64,000 nt of DNA from Antedon mediterranea (GCF_964355755.1 NC_092678.1:24594365-24658364), one strand, 5' to 3'. Positions 1 through 13,368 are shown, numbered from the stretch's first letter. Notes: generated by a model not told the origin, from the letters alone. Program-made: numbers and translations.

Positions 1-902
1 AGGATGTGCATTCACATTGATGATGCCTTAAAGAAAGGTAGCAGGGTTATTTTGGTGCGTAAAGTTGATACTGATGTCATTGTTATCCTGGTTGGTATTT
101 TCTGCAATCTAATAGCCTGTTATCCTGGTACGTGTATCTGGGTCGCATTTGGCATGGGTAAGCACTTCCAATTATTTTAATATAAATACCATCTGCCATA
201 ACCTATGAGAGGATAAGTCAAGAGGGCTGCCAGTTTTTCATGCATTTACTGGGTCCGATACTACATCCCAGTTCTTCAGAAAAGCAAAACACTCCGCATG
301 GGAGACGTGGAACTCATTTCCAGCAGTCACAGAAGCCTTTCTTTTCATGGCACATCACCCTTTCAAATCTCTAGGAGTCAACTCATCTCAATTCCAGTTG
401 CTAGAGGAGTTTACATGTCATCTATACGACAAGACAAGTACTTTAAGAAGTGTTACTAAGCTAAGACAAGATCTTTTTTCAAGAAAGGCACGGACAATGG
501 ACAACATTCCTCCTACACAGGTAAGGGGAGCTTCCATATAATTGTCAATTGTCGTTTAATAATTTGTTATCAGGTTTATGTTTTTCTTTCATTAAAAGGT
601 AACACCAATCTTTAAATTGTTTATTGCAGGATGCACTTTTACAGCATTCCAACCGATCCATATACCAAACAAGCATTTGGACCACCAGTCTACAGCCACA
701 GCAGAATGCTCCATCACCAGAAGACTTTGGTTGGACTAAAACCGGCAGTACATGGACACCAGTCTGGACAATACTACCTGAAGCATCCAAGGCATGTAGG
801 GAATTGCTAAAGTGTGGCTGCAAAAAGTTGCCTTTTTGCTCAGGGAAGTGCCGTTCAGCAGTGCACTGGTCTTGTTACCCATGCCATGGAACTGTCATCT
901 AG
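1..902 (+). pseudogene. Broken gene of a multicopy, transposon-associated Cys-rich-tail protein family (partial, 5' end off window)
   Basis: Conceptual reading gives the family's recognisable pieces in order: a DALKKGSRVILVRKVDTDVI-like block (nt 1-180), FHAFTGSDTTSQF (about nt 233-275), HHPFKSLG (about 350-375), an exon ending in PPTQ, a canonical intron (521-629, gtaagg to ttgcag), then DALLQHSNRSIYQ, FGWTK, LPEASKACRELLKCGCKK and a Cys-rich tail. Proteins with this architecture occur in many copies in invertebrate and fish genomes, often ending in a CXC-like Cys cluster, and are usually considered mobile-element derived; that is recalled knowledge. The copy is broken: the frame shifts near nt 175, an in-frame TGA lies at 206-208, and the Cys-rich tail loses its usual spacing and stops at 902. 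The preserved intron shows it is not a processed copy. The exact superfamily is not determined. Confidence 0.6.
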
Positions 903-2405
903 CAACTCTGTACCATTATAAGTGTTTGTTTCCAGATAAATAATTTCATAAAAGTAAAGTTGATAATCACCTCCATGTATTGTTATGGATGCTAACGCTA
1001 TAATTGTCAGTCAAATGGTCTTTTGTCTGTTTACTTAGTCCAGTGATTATTGAGCCAAGTTTGATACAGTATATGTTTTATATACTTTTTTTCAGTGGTT
1101 CCTAATATTATGTTAAAGGAAAGTAACTGATACAGGATAAATATTATATTAGTATTACAAAAATGAATGTTGTTGTTCTTATAACTACAATGTTCATAAC
1201 ATAGCCCAATATTGGCGCGTTTTGATTGAAATCACCTTCAATATGACAGAAAATTACATTATTTGACCTATATATTCCATCTGAAGAAAAATCATATATT
1301 TATGTGTGTATTGCAATGTACATGTCATGAGTTTTAATTTGATACCAAACTCGGTATGTATACACGAAGATTTAAGTTTTCACCTAATTACGTAATACTA
1401 AAAAAAGGGCGTGGTCCAAATGACATCGTTAAATTGTTCCGATTTTTGGGCACCCCTTCTAGGATTGTTAGATATACCCTAAAGACGGTTTGTGCCAAAT
1501 TTGGTGCTTTTGTCACAAAGTGCACAAAAAAAGTGCTAAGTTACCCTGCTAATATGACATCATCCTGTCCATATATGGGCACATCACATTTTTGTGTCAC
1601 ATAAAGTTTGATAGTGTAGACAAAGCTTTAGTGACACCACGACACATAGTATGACACGCGTGTGTTAAAAAATGATAACTGTGACGACACGCTTTCGTAT
1701 TCGCCGGTCAATTTGTGTATTAGCATAGGCCTACCTAAAAATACATTCTAACATTGTCGATAATGTAAGTTGACATTAGTCTATATTTAAATAAATGTTG
1801 GGTGTCCGGTTCAGACTATAATCCTAATTTGCAGACAACTAATTAACAAGAATATCTTAATTAGGATGTATGTGTACCTTTGTACTTTGATGAATGACGT
1901 ATTCAATTATGGGTATCATATCATCAAAGATACTGAAACATAGTGTTACATGTTACATTCAGATTAATACAACCAAATTTAGTACGGTAGTACGTATTTA
2001 GGATTGACACCCCAAAGAGTTGATGATGACTCTCGGATTTCTTAGTCTTAATGGCAACATTGTACAAACTTGTTTTTCTGTCTTAATTATGAATTATTAT
2101 ATATTTTTTATCTACACTAGTTTTTTATATTAAGATTTTAACCAGCCTGTTAGTGGCGATGATTCGCTGTTGGTTTGGAGTGAAATAAATAAAGAAATAA
2201 ATAGACTTTGTTATGACTTTTGTCTTGAGCATGACGCGAATAATACGTTGAAAAACATTAAACTTCAACAAAGTTAGTTTGTGGCAGTTTCATGTAAAAA
2301 ATAATTTAATTATAGACGTGTATTTACTACAGTATACTGAATAGTCTAATAAAAACAAATGGAAATAGGAAATGAAACATGGAATAAACTTGGCTCATGT
2401 TAAAC
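903..2405. other. Non-coding stretch with one half-MITE
   Basis: No gene recognised. AT-rich unique-looking DNA. Nucleotides 1551-1630 are the right half of the palindromic MITE family described at 14986-15134, ending in AAGTTTGATAGTGTAGAC. The short open frame at 1356-1604 runs into this element and has no recognisable protein features. Confidence 0.6.
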
Positions 2406-2489
2406 TACGGGGCGCAGTTTTGGGACATGTATTATGTTACAATAAAGCCATGGTAACATAATTATACATGTCCCAAACGGCGCCCCGTA
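2406..2489. repeat. 84-bp foldback element
   Basis: Left arm starts TACGGGGCGC and contains GGGACATGTATTATGTTAC; the right arm is its near-perfect reverse complement and ends GCGCCCCGTA. The loop is only about 10-14 nt. Direct repeats of TAAACTACG lie on both sides (2401-2409 and about 2492-2500), which may be a target-site duplication. It looks like a small MITE or a cruciform-forming palindrome. Confidence 0.7.
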
Positions 2490-3129
2490 CTAAACTACGA
2501 TTTACGACATTTAGCATCACTTTCTTTATCTTTTATATTTTTAGGCCTATTTTGATCAAGATAACGACAAACACAGAAGTCAAAGAAACAGTAAGTTCTT
2601 TCATGTTACAAAACGTGTATTAATTATTAATATTATTTAATATCATTGTATTTTGGAATTGGCTGTCTAAATGAAAATTACACTGAAAATGCCTCCGAAC
2701 ATACTCAACATTTTAAACTTTTTGAACAGTAAATGAAATTGCATATTTTGGCCTATTAGAATGTAGGCCTATTTCCGAATAACATACACATTTGGAACCG
2801 TCGCCCGTGTGTATGTTCCATTTCTGGCATGGGGGCTATAGCTATAATAGTACGGTATACCCCATTTTCGAGTTATATTTCTTCTTATAGAACATTATGT
2901 TCATTAGGTTTAATAAATGAATAAAAATATTGATGTTTATTCACTTGACCTTCAAAAAAGAGGGAATGTTTCTCAATTGAATTACGTGTGATAATCAAGA
3001 GATACGGAAACCATTGTTGACGTGAGCGCTTCGGGCTGTATGTAGTCGATCAGTATAATGATTAGTAGGCCTAAAAACAGTAGGTCCCAACACCGTATAA
3101 TATGGAACTCACAATTGTATACGGTACAT

Positions 3130-3662
3130 TGCCAAACGTCTGCAGCAGCATCTGTAGGATGTAGTACCGTACTGTAGCAAGTAGGCCTACAATAACTGGA
3201 ATTACAGTACTGTAGTGAAGATCATGTAGGGAAACAGCAACAGTAGGCTAGTTAGTACAATAATTAGTACGCCTAAAACTTTAATACTACAGAAGTTCTG
3301 CAGCATCATATTATGTAGGTAATAGTTGTAGCACCGTACAGTAGCTAGTACAATAACTGTAATTACAGTATAGTAAGGAGTAGCAGAGAAGCAGCAACAG
3401 TAGGCTAGTTTTTAGTATAATAGGCCTAAACATGTAATACTTTACAGAAGTTCTGCAGCATCATTCTGTAGGTAATATAGTAATATAGTACAGTATAGTA
3501 AGGAGTAGCAGAGAAGCAGCAATAGTAGGCTAGTTTTGAGTATAATAGGCCTAAACATGTAACACTTTACAGAAGTTCTGCAGCATCATTCTGTAGGTAA
3601 TATAGTAATATAGTACAGTATAGTAAGGAGTAGCAGAGAAGCAGCAACAGTAGGCTAGTTTT
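3130..3662. repeat. About 125-bp tandem repeat, 2-3 good copies plus a degenerate one
   Basis: The phrase AGTAGCAGAGAAGCAGCAA recurs at about 3375, 3500 and 3625, a period of 125 bp, with shared sequence between copies that includes TTCTGCAGCATCATTCTGTAGG and ATAGTACAGTATAGTAAGG. A more diverged copy occupies about 3130-3362. Two of the units carry TAGGCCTA. Confidence 0.75.
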
Positions 3663-6368
3663 TAGCGTATAACAGATAATACACAACATAGCACTAACAA
3701 GGTAGACTGGCAACATTAGGCCTACTAGGTAGTAATTATGTTTAAACGGATTCGGTGACTAAACGTTCAATCGGACGGACGGGGCCGAGAAAAAGAGAAG
3801 GAATGCCCGACTGCTGACCCCAAAGTTACCAGGTGCACTGTACATAGTGCCCATATTATCGTATTGTGTTTTAGGCCAAAATAGAAGACATTAACTCATT
3901 TTTAAAGTTGGAATTAAGTCGATGTGAGAGTTAATATTTTGTTCTACGGAAATACTATAATCGGGTAACAATTTAGGCCTGCAGTTGTAATTAACAAAAA
4001 TCATCTTGACTTTACTTTAAATCATCCTTTTTTTTAGTAATAAAAAGTTAGAGCATAAAAACTTACGAAAGTAAAATAATCAAAGACAAATGAAATAACA
4101 CGTATATGCTTACCAATGTTGAAATGTGTAAGAAGTGTTCCTGTCCCTGTTTATTAATATATTGCTTTTGTTGTACGTCTGATGATATCAGTAACGGGAA
4201 GACTACTCCAACCTCATTCACCAGAGACTGTTTCACTAAAACTTTAAAGTTCTTTCAATTTTAGTTTCTGCGACGGAAACCAGTCACTTCTAATTTGTTA
4301 ACTGTGTCGCGCATGCGTTGTTGTATCATGATGATTCAGATAAGTTAGTCATACGTCATCAAACTTTTAAATTGTTAATAGAATTCGGATAATTAATAAT
4401 TCGGATAATTAATCGAAATCATCGAGAAAGAAGTATCTCTTGCTGAAAGTGTATACATTTTATTTTGAAATGAATGTGAGATGGTGATAAAGTGTCTTAA
4501 CGTTTCGCTTACTAAATTACGTTAAAGAAAAACTCATCAAAATATTTAACCGGAAATATTTAAGTAGCGGTAATATAAATAGCGTACTAATTAAACGCAT
4601 TCTTTCAAGTACGAAAGGACTATTTTGACTACAACCCGGACGAGTTTGAATCTCCTCCTCAGTCTACAACGAACTAGACGCACATGCATTTATCATGATT
4701 ACATGATGCAAACAAATATATAATTAGTCCCGCATATGTTTCCTCTTTTGAAGTTGTCATCTTCAAACTATTTGTGCTGTCTATTTTTAGTATTTTACCC
4801 AAAAAAAGGTTTGATTGTCAATGACAATAATTTTGCAACACAATGGCGCCCTCTGTCTTTTCTTACTTTCTGTAGTTGGCGGTATGTTGAATTTCCTCAA
4901 CCAATGTTCGCAAGAGAATTTTTTTCAAATATATATTAATATGATAATATCGAAAGGCAACCAACGTATAGGTATCGGTTTTGCACTTTTATTAAATAAA
5001 TTGAGAGGAACAATGTGAAGTAACAAGTAAACGATACAGAGAATAATTACGAGAAGAGACACATCGAGATGGGGAGGAAAAGAGGATAAAACGAAATCAA
5101 GAGGAGTGAATTCCGCCAGGATATAAGAGATAAAAGGAACATAAAACTTAGTAAGCTGAGGAGTCTCCTACCACAAATTGAGGAAATATGGAGATAACTC
5201 GAAAATAGCCAATTAGAAGATGATTTCATTGTGTCCCATTCGTTTTTAATGAGTTGAAGAATGATACGAGAAAATAAAAGAAATAATGATAAAAAATATG
5301 TAGCAAGATGAGCCAATGATATGAGAAGTCAAATTGTAGATGAAAAGACATCCAATAAAACGACTGATGTATTTATAAAAGTAAAGATTGTTTAAGCTAG
5401 TGCGCCACCAATGTGCATAACGTCTAATTCATTAATTCATTGTTTTCGAAATTTTTTAACAAGCCAAGTGATGGATGGGGTTACGTGACGTAACACGCAC
5501 GCGTAACGATGATAGACGACAGGAAATAAATACAATTAAGTGAATTATTAGGTGATTTTCGATCTAAATATAACGAGACCGATTCCATAAGATGAGAAAA
5601 ACACATGTCCTTGCGGTGAAGAAAAAAAAACGATTTTGGAAGAAAAATAAGACAGAAAAACAGAAATGTTAGGGAAAAAAAACTTTTAATCCATGTATGG
5701 TAGCCAATAGAAAATAATTACATCATTATGTAACTGGTTATGTAATAGAAAATTATCGTAAATAAGAAATTAGAAAAATCGATAATCTTTTGTTTAGGCA
5801 CGTGTTTGATATTAAAAGTATCACCAGCAGTACGATTGCTTGCATGTTAATACATAGGCCTATCTAGGTTCGAAGAAAAACATATTTCGACCATCCGCTA
5901 GATTATAGTTAGGATGTGCTTGGTCTTTATACAGACCAGACGGTGCTACGTTGATAACATAAACGTTGATTTTCTCTGTCCCATTCTGATTATTACCCAA
6001 ACCTGTCAGCTGGTAGATAAATATTACTAACAATTATTGATCCACCAACGCTGACAAGAACAAGATGAGTGATTAGTGCATATATTACATAATAGTTGGA
6101 TATGTATTGAGTGCGTAATGAATCAGATGACGTGGGCCTCCTTTGTAACACCCCTCCCCCCACACGCACACTTTTTTTAACTGTAATAAGTCTATCTTTA
6201 TTCTTAAATCTTTGTTTATTGATGATATATATTGTTTTATTTTATTTTTTATTTTATATGTGTCGTTCATATCTCAAAAACTTCGCATGCACCTATTTCC
6301 TAACGTTGTGTTAACATTCCAGAAATGATGTTCAATTTTAAAAGAATTTTATAATGGCCTATAACAGT
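3663..6368. other. Non-coding stretch
   Basis: No gene, RNA or element recognised. AT-rich sequence with short chance open frames only; none shows a domain, splice pattern or codon bias that I can recognise. Confidence 0.5.
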
Positions 6369-6502
6369 AGACCCCTTTCCCCCTTTCGGACACTCGCTAT
6401 TAAAGGGACACTTTCCCCTTCCCCCTTTCGGACACTCGCTATTAAAGGGAAAATTTCCCCTTCCCCCTTTCTGACACTCGCTATTAAAGGGACACTTTCC
6501 TA
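6369..6502. repeat. 42-bp tandem repeat, about three copies
   Basis: The phrase CTTTCGGACACTCGCTATTA recurs with a period of 42 bp, separated by CCCCTTCCCC-type pyrimidine tracts. Because 42 is a multiple of three, it opens a small frame that should not be read as a gene. Confidence 0.8.
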
Positions 6503-7302
6503 TGGAACGGACAAGGTAATTAGCACATTCCTTCGTTGGAGAACCAGTTTGTTTGGTGCCAAATTATTACATATAGGCCTATTATAAAAGAATGTATTGT
6601 TGTTTTTATTATTCTCGGATGGCATTATAAGTTCCCGGATGTTGGTCCTCATAGCCGTGAGAGGATTTCAATTTCCATAATGTAACACTTCCCGTTTCGT
6701 TGTTCTTACTTATATTCCTTTGTATATATACCACCTATAGTGTGTACTTAGCTGGCAATAGTCGACGAGAGTGAACAACAACAATTTAAATAGTACTTTC
6801 ACTTTTTGATGATCCAAATTGGCTTTGTTCTTTTGTGTGTTGTATTTTACCGTCTTTTATTGTCTTTTGTGTCATGCATGCGCAGTCACCACATGCTGAA
6901 TATTAATTGTAGTACCGCACTGGTATTCTCTAATTATCCAGATATGCATCTACCAAATGTTCAATATATATCTTTCATAACTTATTCACAAAGAAAGTTT
7001 TTTATTTGTATGTTTACGTGTTCTCTATTTAATTATTGGCATGTACATTCTAGTAACCACTAAATTGTACATTAAACATTTTTATTGGGAGATGTAATTT
7101 AAGGGTGTATATGACTAAAATTATCCTCTTATTTTTCTTGCTGACCTCTGACCTCAATGTACTTGTGTCCAAGACCATGTTAAAATCTTAGTTAGTTGTT
7201 CTGCTTGAGGCCCACCGTTTTAGTCATTTGTAGCGACGTTACACTTATAAACTATACAATCGTATTGTTCCTGCAACCTCACTGTACACACACACTTTAT
7301 AC

Positions 7303-7327
7303 CATGTCATGTCATGTCATGTCATGT
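7303..7327. repeat. ATGTC pentanucleotide microsatellite
   Basis: About five uninterrupted copies of the five-base unit CATGT. Confidence 0.9.
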
Positions 7328-7576
7328 TCATAACAATATTGTATCAAAGACCATTGAAATCCTTTGTTCGTTCTTCCGCTTACAGACTGTTAATTGCAAT
7401 TATTCCTAATTATTTTAAAATGAAAATAACCACATCCAAGGTCTCCTAGTTCTTAAACTTTGTAAGTAGTGTTTTCTTACCTTTTAAACTCTAATCGGAA
7501 GTACAAATAAAAACATTTGTTCAACTGTACACATGCCTCAATCTGGTTTAAGTAGTGGTTTTTATTTTGTGTTTTC

Positions 7577-7681
7577 TTGTTATTTTTGGACGTCGCACCT
7601 TCATGAGTGCAGTAGGCCTACCAATAAATTGTTATTTTTGGACGTCGCACCTTCATGAGTACAGTAGGCCTACCAATACAT
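7577..7681. repeat. 52-bp direct duplication
   Basis: Two adjacent copies of a 52-bp unit that includes GGACGTCGCACCTTCATGAG and GTAGGCCTACCAATA, differing at only a few positions. Each copy carries one TAGGCCTA. Confidence 0.85.
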
Positions 7682-7734
7682 TGTTATGTTTGCTTTTGTG
7701 TTAGGCCCATGGGTGTCAGTCGTAGCTCTAATTT

Positions 7735-7810
7735 AAATATAATAATAAATAATAATAGGTATAAGATTTATATAGCGCAAATAAACGATGTCTCTTTGCG
7801 CTCGACAATA
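7735..7810. repeat. SINE-tail-like fragment
   Basis: An ATA-rich run is followed by ATAAGATTTATATAGCGCAAAT and CTCTTTGCGCTCG. This resembles the tail module (TTATATAGCGC) of many invertebrate tRNA-derived SINEs, in reverse order relative to 53122-53240. Only a fragment is visible. Confidence 0.4.
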
Positions 7811-8253
7811 AAGAGAAAGAGTGAAAACAAAAGGAAGAGAACAAAAGACAAAAACACCAAGCTAGCACCCAAACTGAATGGGGATACACCATCACCACTA
7901 ACTGATGAACAGTGTTTAAGTACCCCAGTTAACGAATCCATTGGTATCCACAGCAGTATATGTAATAATAATAAATTCAGTTTTCGTAAACGATCATAAT
8001 TTAATATTAATCTAACTCAATGGATGTACATTCTATCCGAAGGACGTGGGGTCACATAATGTAGGACATTTTTACATGTGCCGGATGTTACTGTTCATTT
8101 TATAGACCTATCTTCATATGATACCTTACAGGTATATAGTGATTATACGTAATGGATATATTTACTGTAATGAATATATATGCCTATATCAACCATCAGC
8201 AGTAGATGCTAATTCTAGACGCGGAAGTAAAATTGTATCAGTATTAATTATAC

Positions 8254-8284
8254 CAGGGAGTTGTTATTAAATAACAACTCCCTG
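8254..8284. repeat. Perfect 15-bp palindromic hairpin
   Basis: Arms CAGGGAGTTGTTATT (8254-8268) and AATAACAACTCCCTG (8270-8284) are exact reverse complements separated by a single base. No U-tract or gene end sits beside it, so a terminator role is not implied. Confidence 0.85.
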
Positions 8285-8478
8285 ATTATACGATACATAT
8301 TGGTATAGATCTCCACCATTAGTATGGTGATTACGCATAATATATGCATTTCTCTTATTGATTATAAAATAAATGACATAATAAATGAATAGTCTAGTAC
8401 TGTCTGGCTTGAGCACGTCGATTCTAGACAACATGTATGGTATGACTTAATCACTTTATTTTACTCCGGTCCTATTGC

Positions 8479-8761
8479 CATTTTAGATGATAGACCTATG
8501 AGATGCATGTTAAGGCATATATACAGCCCTATTATTACTACCAGTTTATACCTTATATTTTAGATTTCATTTTAGATGATAGACCTATGAGATGCATGTT
8601 AAGGCATATATACAGCCCTATTATTACTACCAGTTTATACCTTATATTTTAGATTTCATTTTAGATGATAGACCTATGAGATGCATGTTAAGGCATATAT
8701 ACAGCCCTATTATTACTACCAGTTTATACCTTATATATTAGATTTCATTTTAGATGACCTA
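8479..8761. repeat. 89-bp tandem repeat, three copies plus a partial
   Basis: CATTTTAGATGATAGACC recurs at 8479, 8568 and 8657, with a fourth partial start at 8746, exactly 89 bp apart. The copies are nearly identical, which indicates recent duplication. Confidence 0.9.
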
Positions 8762-9811
8762 TGACCTATGGGCGTACGTAGACTCAAGTACGGGCATACA
8801 AAGCCCTATACTAGTTTATAAACTTTTGGTCCTCTTATGGAGGAAAAAAAATATATATCACATATTTTTTTGCTCTATGTCTTATTCAACCATTTTGAAG
8901 TATCAATCAATCATACATCATTGATTAATATGGATAGGGCTTCAAGTACGCAAAAGTTACCGAGTATCAAATCAATCTTTTTGCGTGATACGTGATCGTT
9001 TACTGGTTGTAAAGGATTCGCGAGTCTACTGAAATTCTTGAGGAATCGCAATGTAGCAGCAGCGCAAAAAAGCCTTAAAAAATGAGAAGGTATGATTACG
9101 TCATCACTGCTGCTATACACGATGTGTCTACTGCGCGTCATAGCTGCCATTTCAGAATCAATGAATCATGGAGATTTTATTACGTATGTTCCTTTTTTTT
9201 ATTAAAGCAATATCTGTGTTTTATAATGAAGCACTTGTGAATAGTTCAATGTTGGTGTACAGTAATACCCTTCATATAAAATGTGTGTGTATTTCAATCT
9301 AGAGTCTCCTACATCATATATATTGTTTAGGATTATTGCGTTATGTACAACTATCTTGTATGTATATAGTGTACTCGCTTTTATGACCGGCATCGTAAGA
9401 GCTCTTCCTGTCAGTCCATTTACACATTCTTTATTAGCGTGTAAGAGAATACGTATTGTGCCGTTGGTATACAATATATATTAGATAAGACATATACAAA
9501 CACCTACAAATCGAATTAAGTCGATACATAATACTACTGTTAACATCGCCCTAATCCGTTCCATGTAATTATGCCTAATAAATGAGAAAACGCATCGAAA
9601 TAGTAATCGCGGCATTATGATGTGTTCGCGCCTGTATGTGTTCGCGCCTTTGTTCTCAGTCACAATGGCTAAATTATTAAATTATTTAAATTGATATTTA
9701 CTGACATTTTGCATGATGCGATTAATCTCCTATCAGAACGGCGGTTATTTACAACGTTTCAACAATGTTTTAGTGTATAAAATAAATGATCGAGTAAGCC
9801 CCGTAAGTAAT
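8762..9811. other. Non-coding stretch
   Basis: Nothing recognised. Overlapping short open frames on both strands at 9200-9660 show no domain, signal or conserved motif. Confidence 0.45.
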
Positions 9812-9863
9812 TTGACCAATCACAAGCGATGAATCATCAGAACTGTCGCTTGTGATTGGTCAA
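9812..9863. repeat. Inverted repeat of CCAAT-containing 18-mers
   Basis: TTGACCAATCACAAGCGA (9812-9829) and its exact reverse complement (9846-9863) are separated by 16 nt. Each arm contains a CCAAT/ATTGG pentamer. A diverged copy of the right arm and its 3' flank (GTCACTTGTGGTTGGTCAACTC, then TTGCGTTG) is present at about 11878-11925, so this is a dispersed repeat. Confidence 0.75.
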
Positions 9864-10594
9864 CTCGATTTGCGTTGCGCGTATTTCTTTACGTTGCTTC
9901 TACGTCGTTGCTATGCGTCCGCGCGGGAACCAAATTTTACTTAATTATTGCACTGCGTTTGACCAAACCAGAGAGTGGAATCGAAACAGTCTCTAAATGC
10001 AACATAGGCCTATGGCCGGCCGGCCAGGTCGAGATATCTTAATAAGCTGACCACCATATCACAGTATTAAAGACATCCAATTATAACATTGCCGCGGTTG
10101 AATAATAAATAAATTAGGTTTCTTATTGAATTAATTAGTTCAAATATTAACATTATAAGAGAGCAGTGCCTTTGATTAATTTAACTGGATTATTAGCGTT
10201 AAACACTCGTATTAGGTGGACATCTGTTGTGGAATTGGTTACAATGTTCACTTAGGTGTGACTTTCGCACTTACCCACACCTTTGTCAAGGCGACACACA
10301 CTACCAGCACCTCTATCTCAAGAGAGCACCATCGTGACTTCTTCCGGTCCCACAAACTCTACCCACACCTTTCTATTTTTTTCTAGACACTACCAGCACA
10401 CCATCGTCAGGTCCAACACATTCCGTCGCTCCTTCTTCAATCTGTCAATTATGTTTTCTAATCTCACCAAAAACACAATGTCGATATTAAAACGGAAATG
10501 GTTCCAAACCAAAAGATTGCAACCTCTAAACGGAAACGATAACGAACAATAATTTGTAGCCATCTTGAAATTAAATTCTGAAAAAAAGCAATCT

Positions 10595-10682
10595 CTCATA
10601 TATGGACATGGTGATGTCATATCACTACCCTATTTGGGCACATTACATGTTTTTATGTCAAATAGAGTAGACAGAGCTTCTA
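10595..10682. mobile_element. Palindromic MITE family, partial copy
   Basis: The segment with ATATATGGACATGGTGATGTC, ATCACTACCCTATTTGGGCAC and GTAGACAGAGCTTC matches the core and right end of the family at 14986-15134. The left terminal part is missing. Confidence 0.7.
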
Positions 10683-13109
10683 GCGATCTTGAGCATTTGT
10701 TTCGGACAGGTAACCACTCAAATAAAGATTCTGGCTTAAGATCCAAATGGTCCCCTTTACATTTTACACGTCCGAATGACGTCGCCATAGACTATCGTAG
10801 TCTAACAAGCTTAATGTGACGTCATTGTGATGCTAGGCCTCATAACCCGTGTGGATCGTGCGTTAAAACTAGGTCACATGTCTTCTGCCAATCACTAAGC
10901 AGAATGCTAATCAGATCGTGGTATCGCAGACAAGAATCATTCTTATCGAAGAAATTACCTTTTAGAAAAAAAAATATATAAATGATATGAAAACCGATAG
11001 TTATCAGAGAAACTAGATCAAAATTCATAACATTTTATGCAATGAAACCGATTCAAAGTTTGATATATACCTGTGTTCAGAATAAACAACAATGTTCTGG
11101 TGATTGGCCGTGTTGTCTGCTACTGCTGCTGCACGACGACTTATCGTCATCAAAGCTAATTATGCTAAATGCTGACATTATACGCTACTGCTTGTAATTA
11201 TGAAGGAAAATGATCTTAGTACATCCCCCCGGGGGGTAATAGAAAAAATTATATAATCCGGGGAGCATGTTTATGAAATGTCATTCGCGTAGACTGGGGC
11301 CTATAACCGGTGTATTTTACTAGTACAGTTGCACTGTACAATATGCCTATGCTATAGAGTGCTTTTATCAGCTGATATTATGTTATATCGGTTTATTAAA
11401 TATTATTAGTAATGGTTGCAATCGATAGTGTTCGCAGCAGACGACGAATGACGTCACTGCTGTAACGCTGCGTGATTTGTCGAGGAAACGCGTGGACATC
11501 TAGTGTACAACAGCGTCGTTAAAACGTTTTTAAACGAATTGTGAATTGGTAATTTACAAGTAATAATGACACTGCAAACGATGTTATGAGGTCATTTTAT
11601 CATAACAAGGAAACGTTTACTATGTTTCTATGAAACTATCTAAATTTCCTTTTACACTATCACGGAAGGATATCAAATTTTAAGTACAGCTTTTTAGGGT
11701 GATTTTTTTTCAATAGTACTTTTAGTTCGTATACTTTAGACACAATAGAACAGACACCAAGATGACAATACTGTCTGAACGTGTGTTCAATGACATGGTT
11801 CCAACAACCCCACTAGACATTCGCGCCAATCCAACATTCCCGACCTATATTGTTGCAAGTCATTTGTGCCAAGCTAAACTGTCACTTGTGGTTGGTCAAC
11901 TCACTTGCGTTGAACTCGCGCCGTTACGTGGCGTCCAAGTGCGAATCAATCTTTAGTTAGGCAAGGCTTTCATTCGCGCGATAACAATTCGTCTAGTGTA
12001 AACTAGGATTAGGTTACCGAACTAGCTGAACATTGCAATGCAACAATAGGCCGCCTAAGGACGCTATGATTATAAATATTTGAAGCCCTTGAATCATGAT
12101 AAATCCCATAGATTTCAATCAACTCTGACCCAGAATAACCACATATCAAGTACGGTAGGCCTCTGTTGTGTAAAAACCCCACAAGTCACTACACCACACA
12201 AAAAATGTCGGTGCGTTTAAACGATGATGAAATGCTGTACTAATTATACGACGCGCGTGTACACGTTGCGTTGACACCGATGCATGGTTAGCTGAACATA
12301 ATGATAATACCTTTGAATATTATGAATATTTGTCTGGGGGTTTTATAGAATATTATCATTGTCTATATTAACCTTTGAAGGTTATAATAGAGAGATAGGA
12401 GGACGAGAAGGTCAACACTTTTTGCTGGTTGTGTTATTCATTGTACTGGCAACAATACGTTCAATAAAATAAACAGGCACTTACAAATTTACATAATGGA
12501 ACCACACACACACATACAGTTTAAAGTGTGAAGAACGTATCTTCTTCCTGCTGTCAGCCTACCACCATTGAGCAGCATCAAACGCAATCATGTTTAGTCA
12601 ATGTAATCCTATAGTGCTACACTTTCTTATTTTGCGATAGACTAAATACATGAGTTCTACTGAACATAAAAAAGGTGTTGATAAATAGGAATCCCCATTT
12701 ATTGAGATATATATTACTGTCTAATTGTTTACACAACATATTATATTTGATCATTATTACGGGGCAAAGATTCGTGTATTGTGTCGGATGGCATCCCGTA
12801 CGAGTTCATATTCTAAGAGTACGTTAAACAAAAACAATGAGACACAGATATAATCACTTTTCATTTAAATAACATTTTAATTTATTTCACATATAACATC
12901 TTTGCATTGACATAAGATTTTATATACAAACATTGCTTAGTCTTTAATATAATAAACTCCGAAAGTTGCACAATGGACAAACGCACGTCGGATGTTGCAG
13001 TCTCTGGGAGATCAAACCTTGATTGTTGTTGTAGTCTTTGGGACCAGACCTTGATTGAGAAAATGGAAGAACATGTACTAATCGAGACAGAAAGTAATAT
13101 AACGTATTA
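10683..13109. other. Non-coding stretch
   Basis: No gene recognised. A CCCCCCGGGGGG palindrome lies at about 11225-11236. The repeat related to 9846-9900 lies at 11870-11940. At 12990-13070 a phrase of the type TCT(C/T)TGGGA...ACCTTGATTG occurs twice, about 40 bp apart, and resembles SINE 3' sequence seen again near 26285-26330. Confidence 0.5.
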
Positions 13110-13368
13110 AGCTCTGTCCACATTATTAAACTCATGTGATGTGCCCATATATGGACATGATGATGTCACTACCGTATTAATAATAATAATAATATTTATT
13201 CGGTCATCAATGTAAAAAATAACCAGGAATGAGAATAGGCTAAAGCCCAAACAGATTCTGCACTCACTCCATACAACATAACCAGGAATGAGAATAGGCT
13301 AAATCCCAAACAGATTCTGTACTCACTCCATATTAAGGCACATCACACTAGTGTAGACAGAGCCTTAG
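13110..13368. mobile_element. Palindromic MITE split by a nested insertion
   Basis: The left part (13110-13175) has TTAAGCTCTGTCCACATTAT, GATGTGCCCATATATGGACA and ATGATGTC; the right end (about 13333-13368) has GGCACATCACACTAGTGTAGACAGAGCC. Between them lies foreign DNA: a (TAA)n run at about 13178-13195 and two tandem copies of a roughly 65-bp unit containing AACCAGGAATGAGAATAGGC. The MITE therefore predates the insertion. Confidence 0.7.

Noticed and set aside
8254-8284. Hairpin as a transcription terminator
   Set aside because: Animal DNA, no U-tract, no adjacent gene end.
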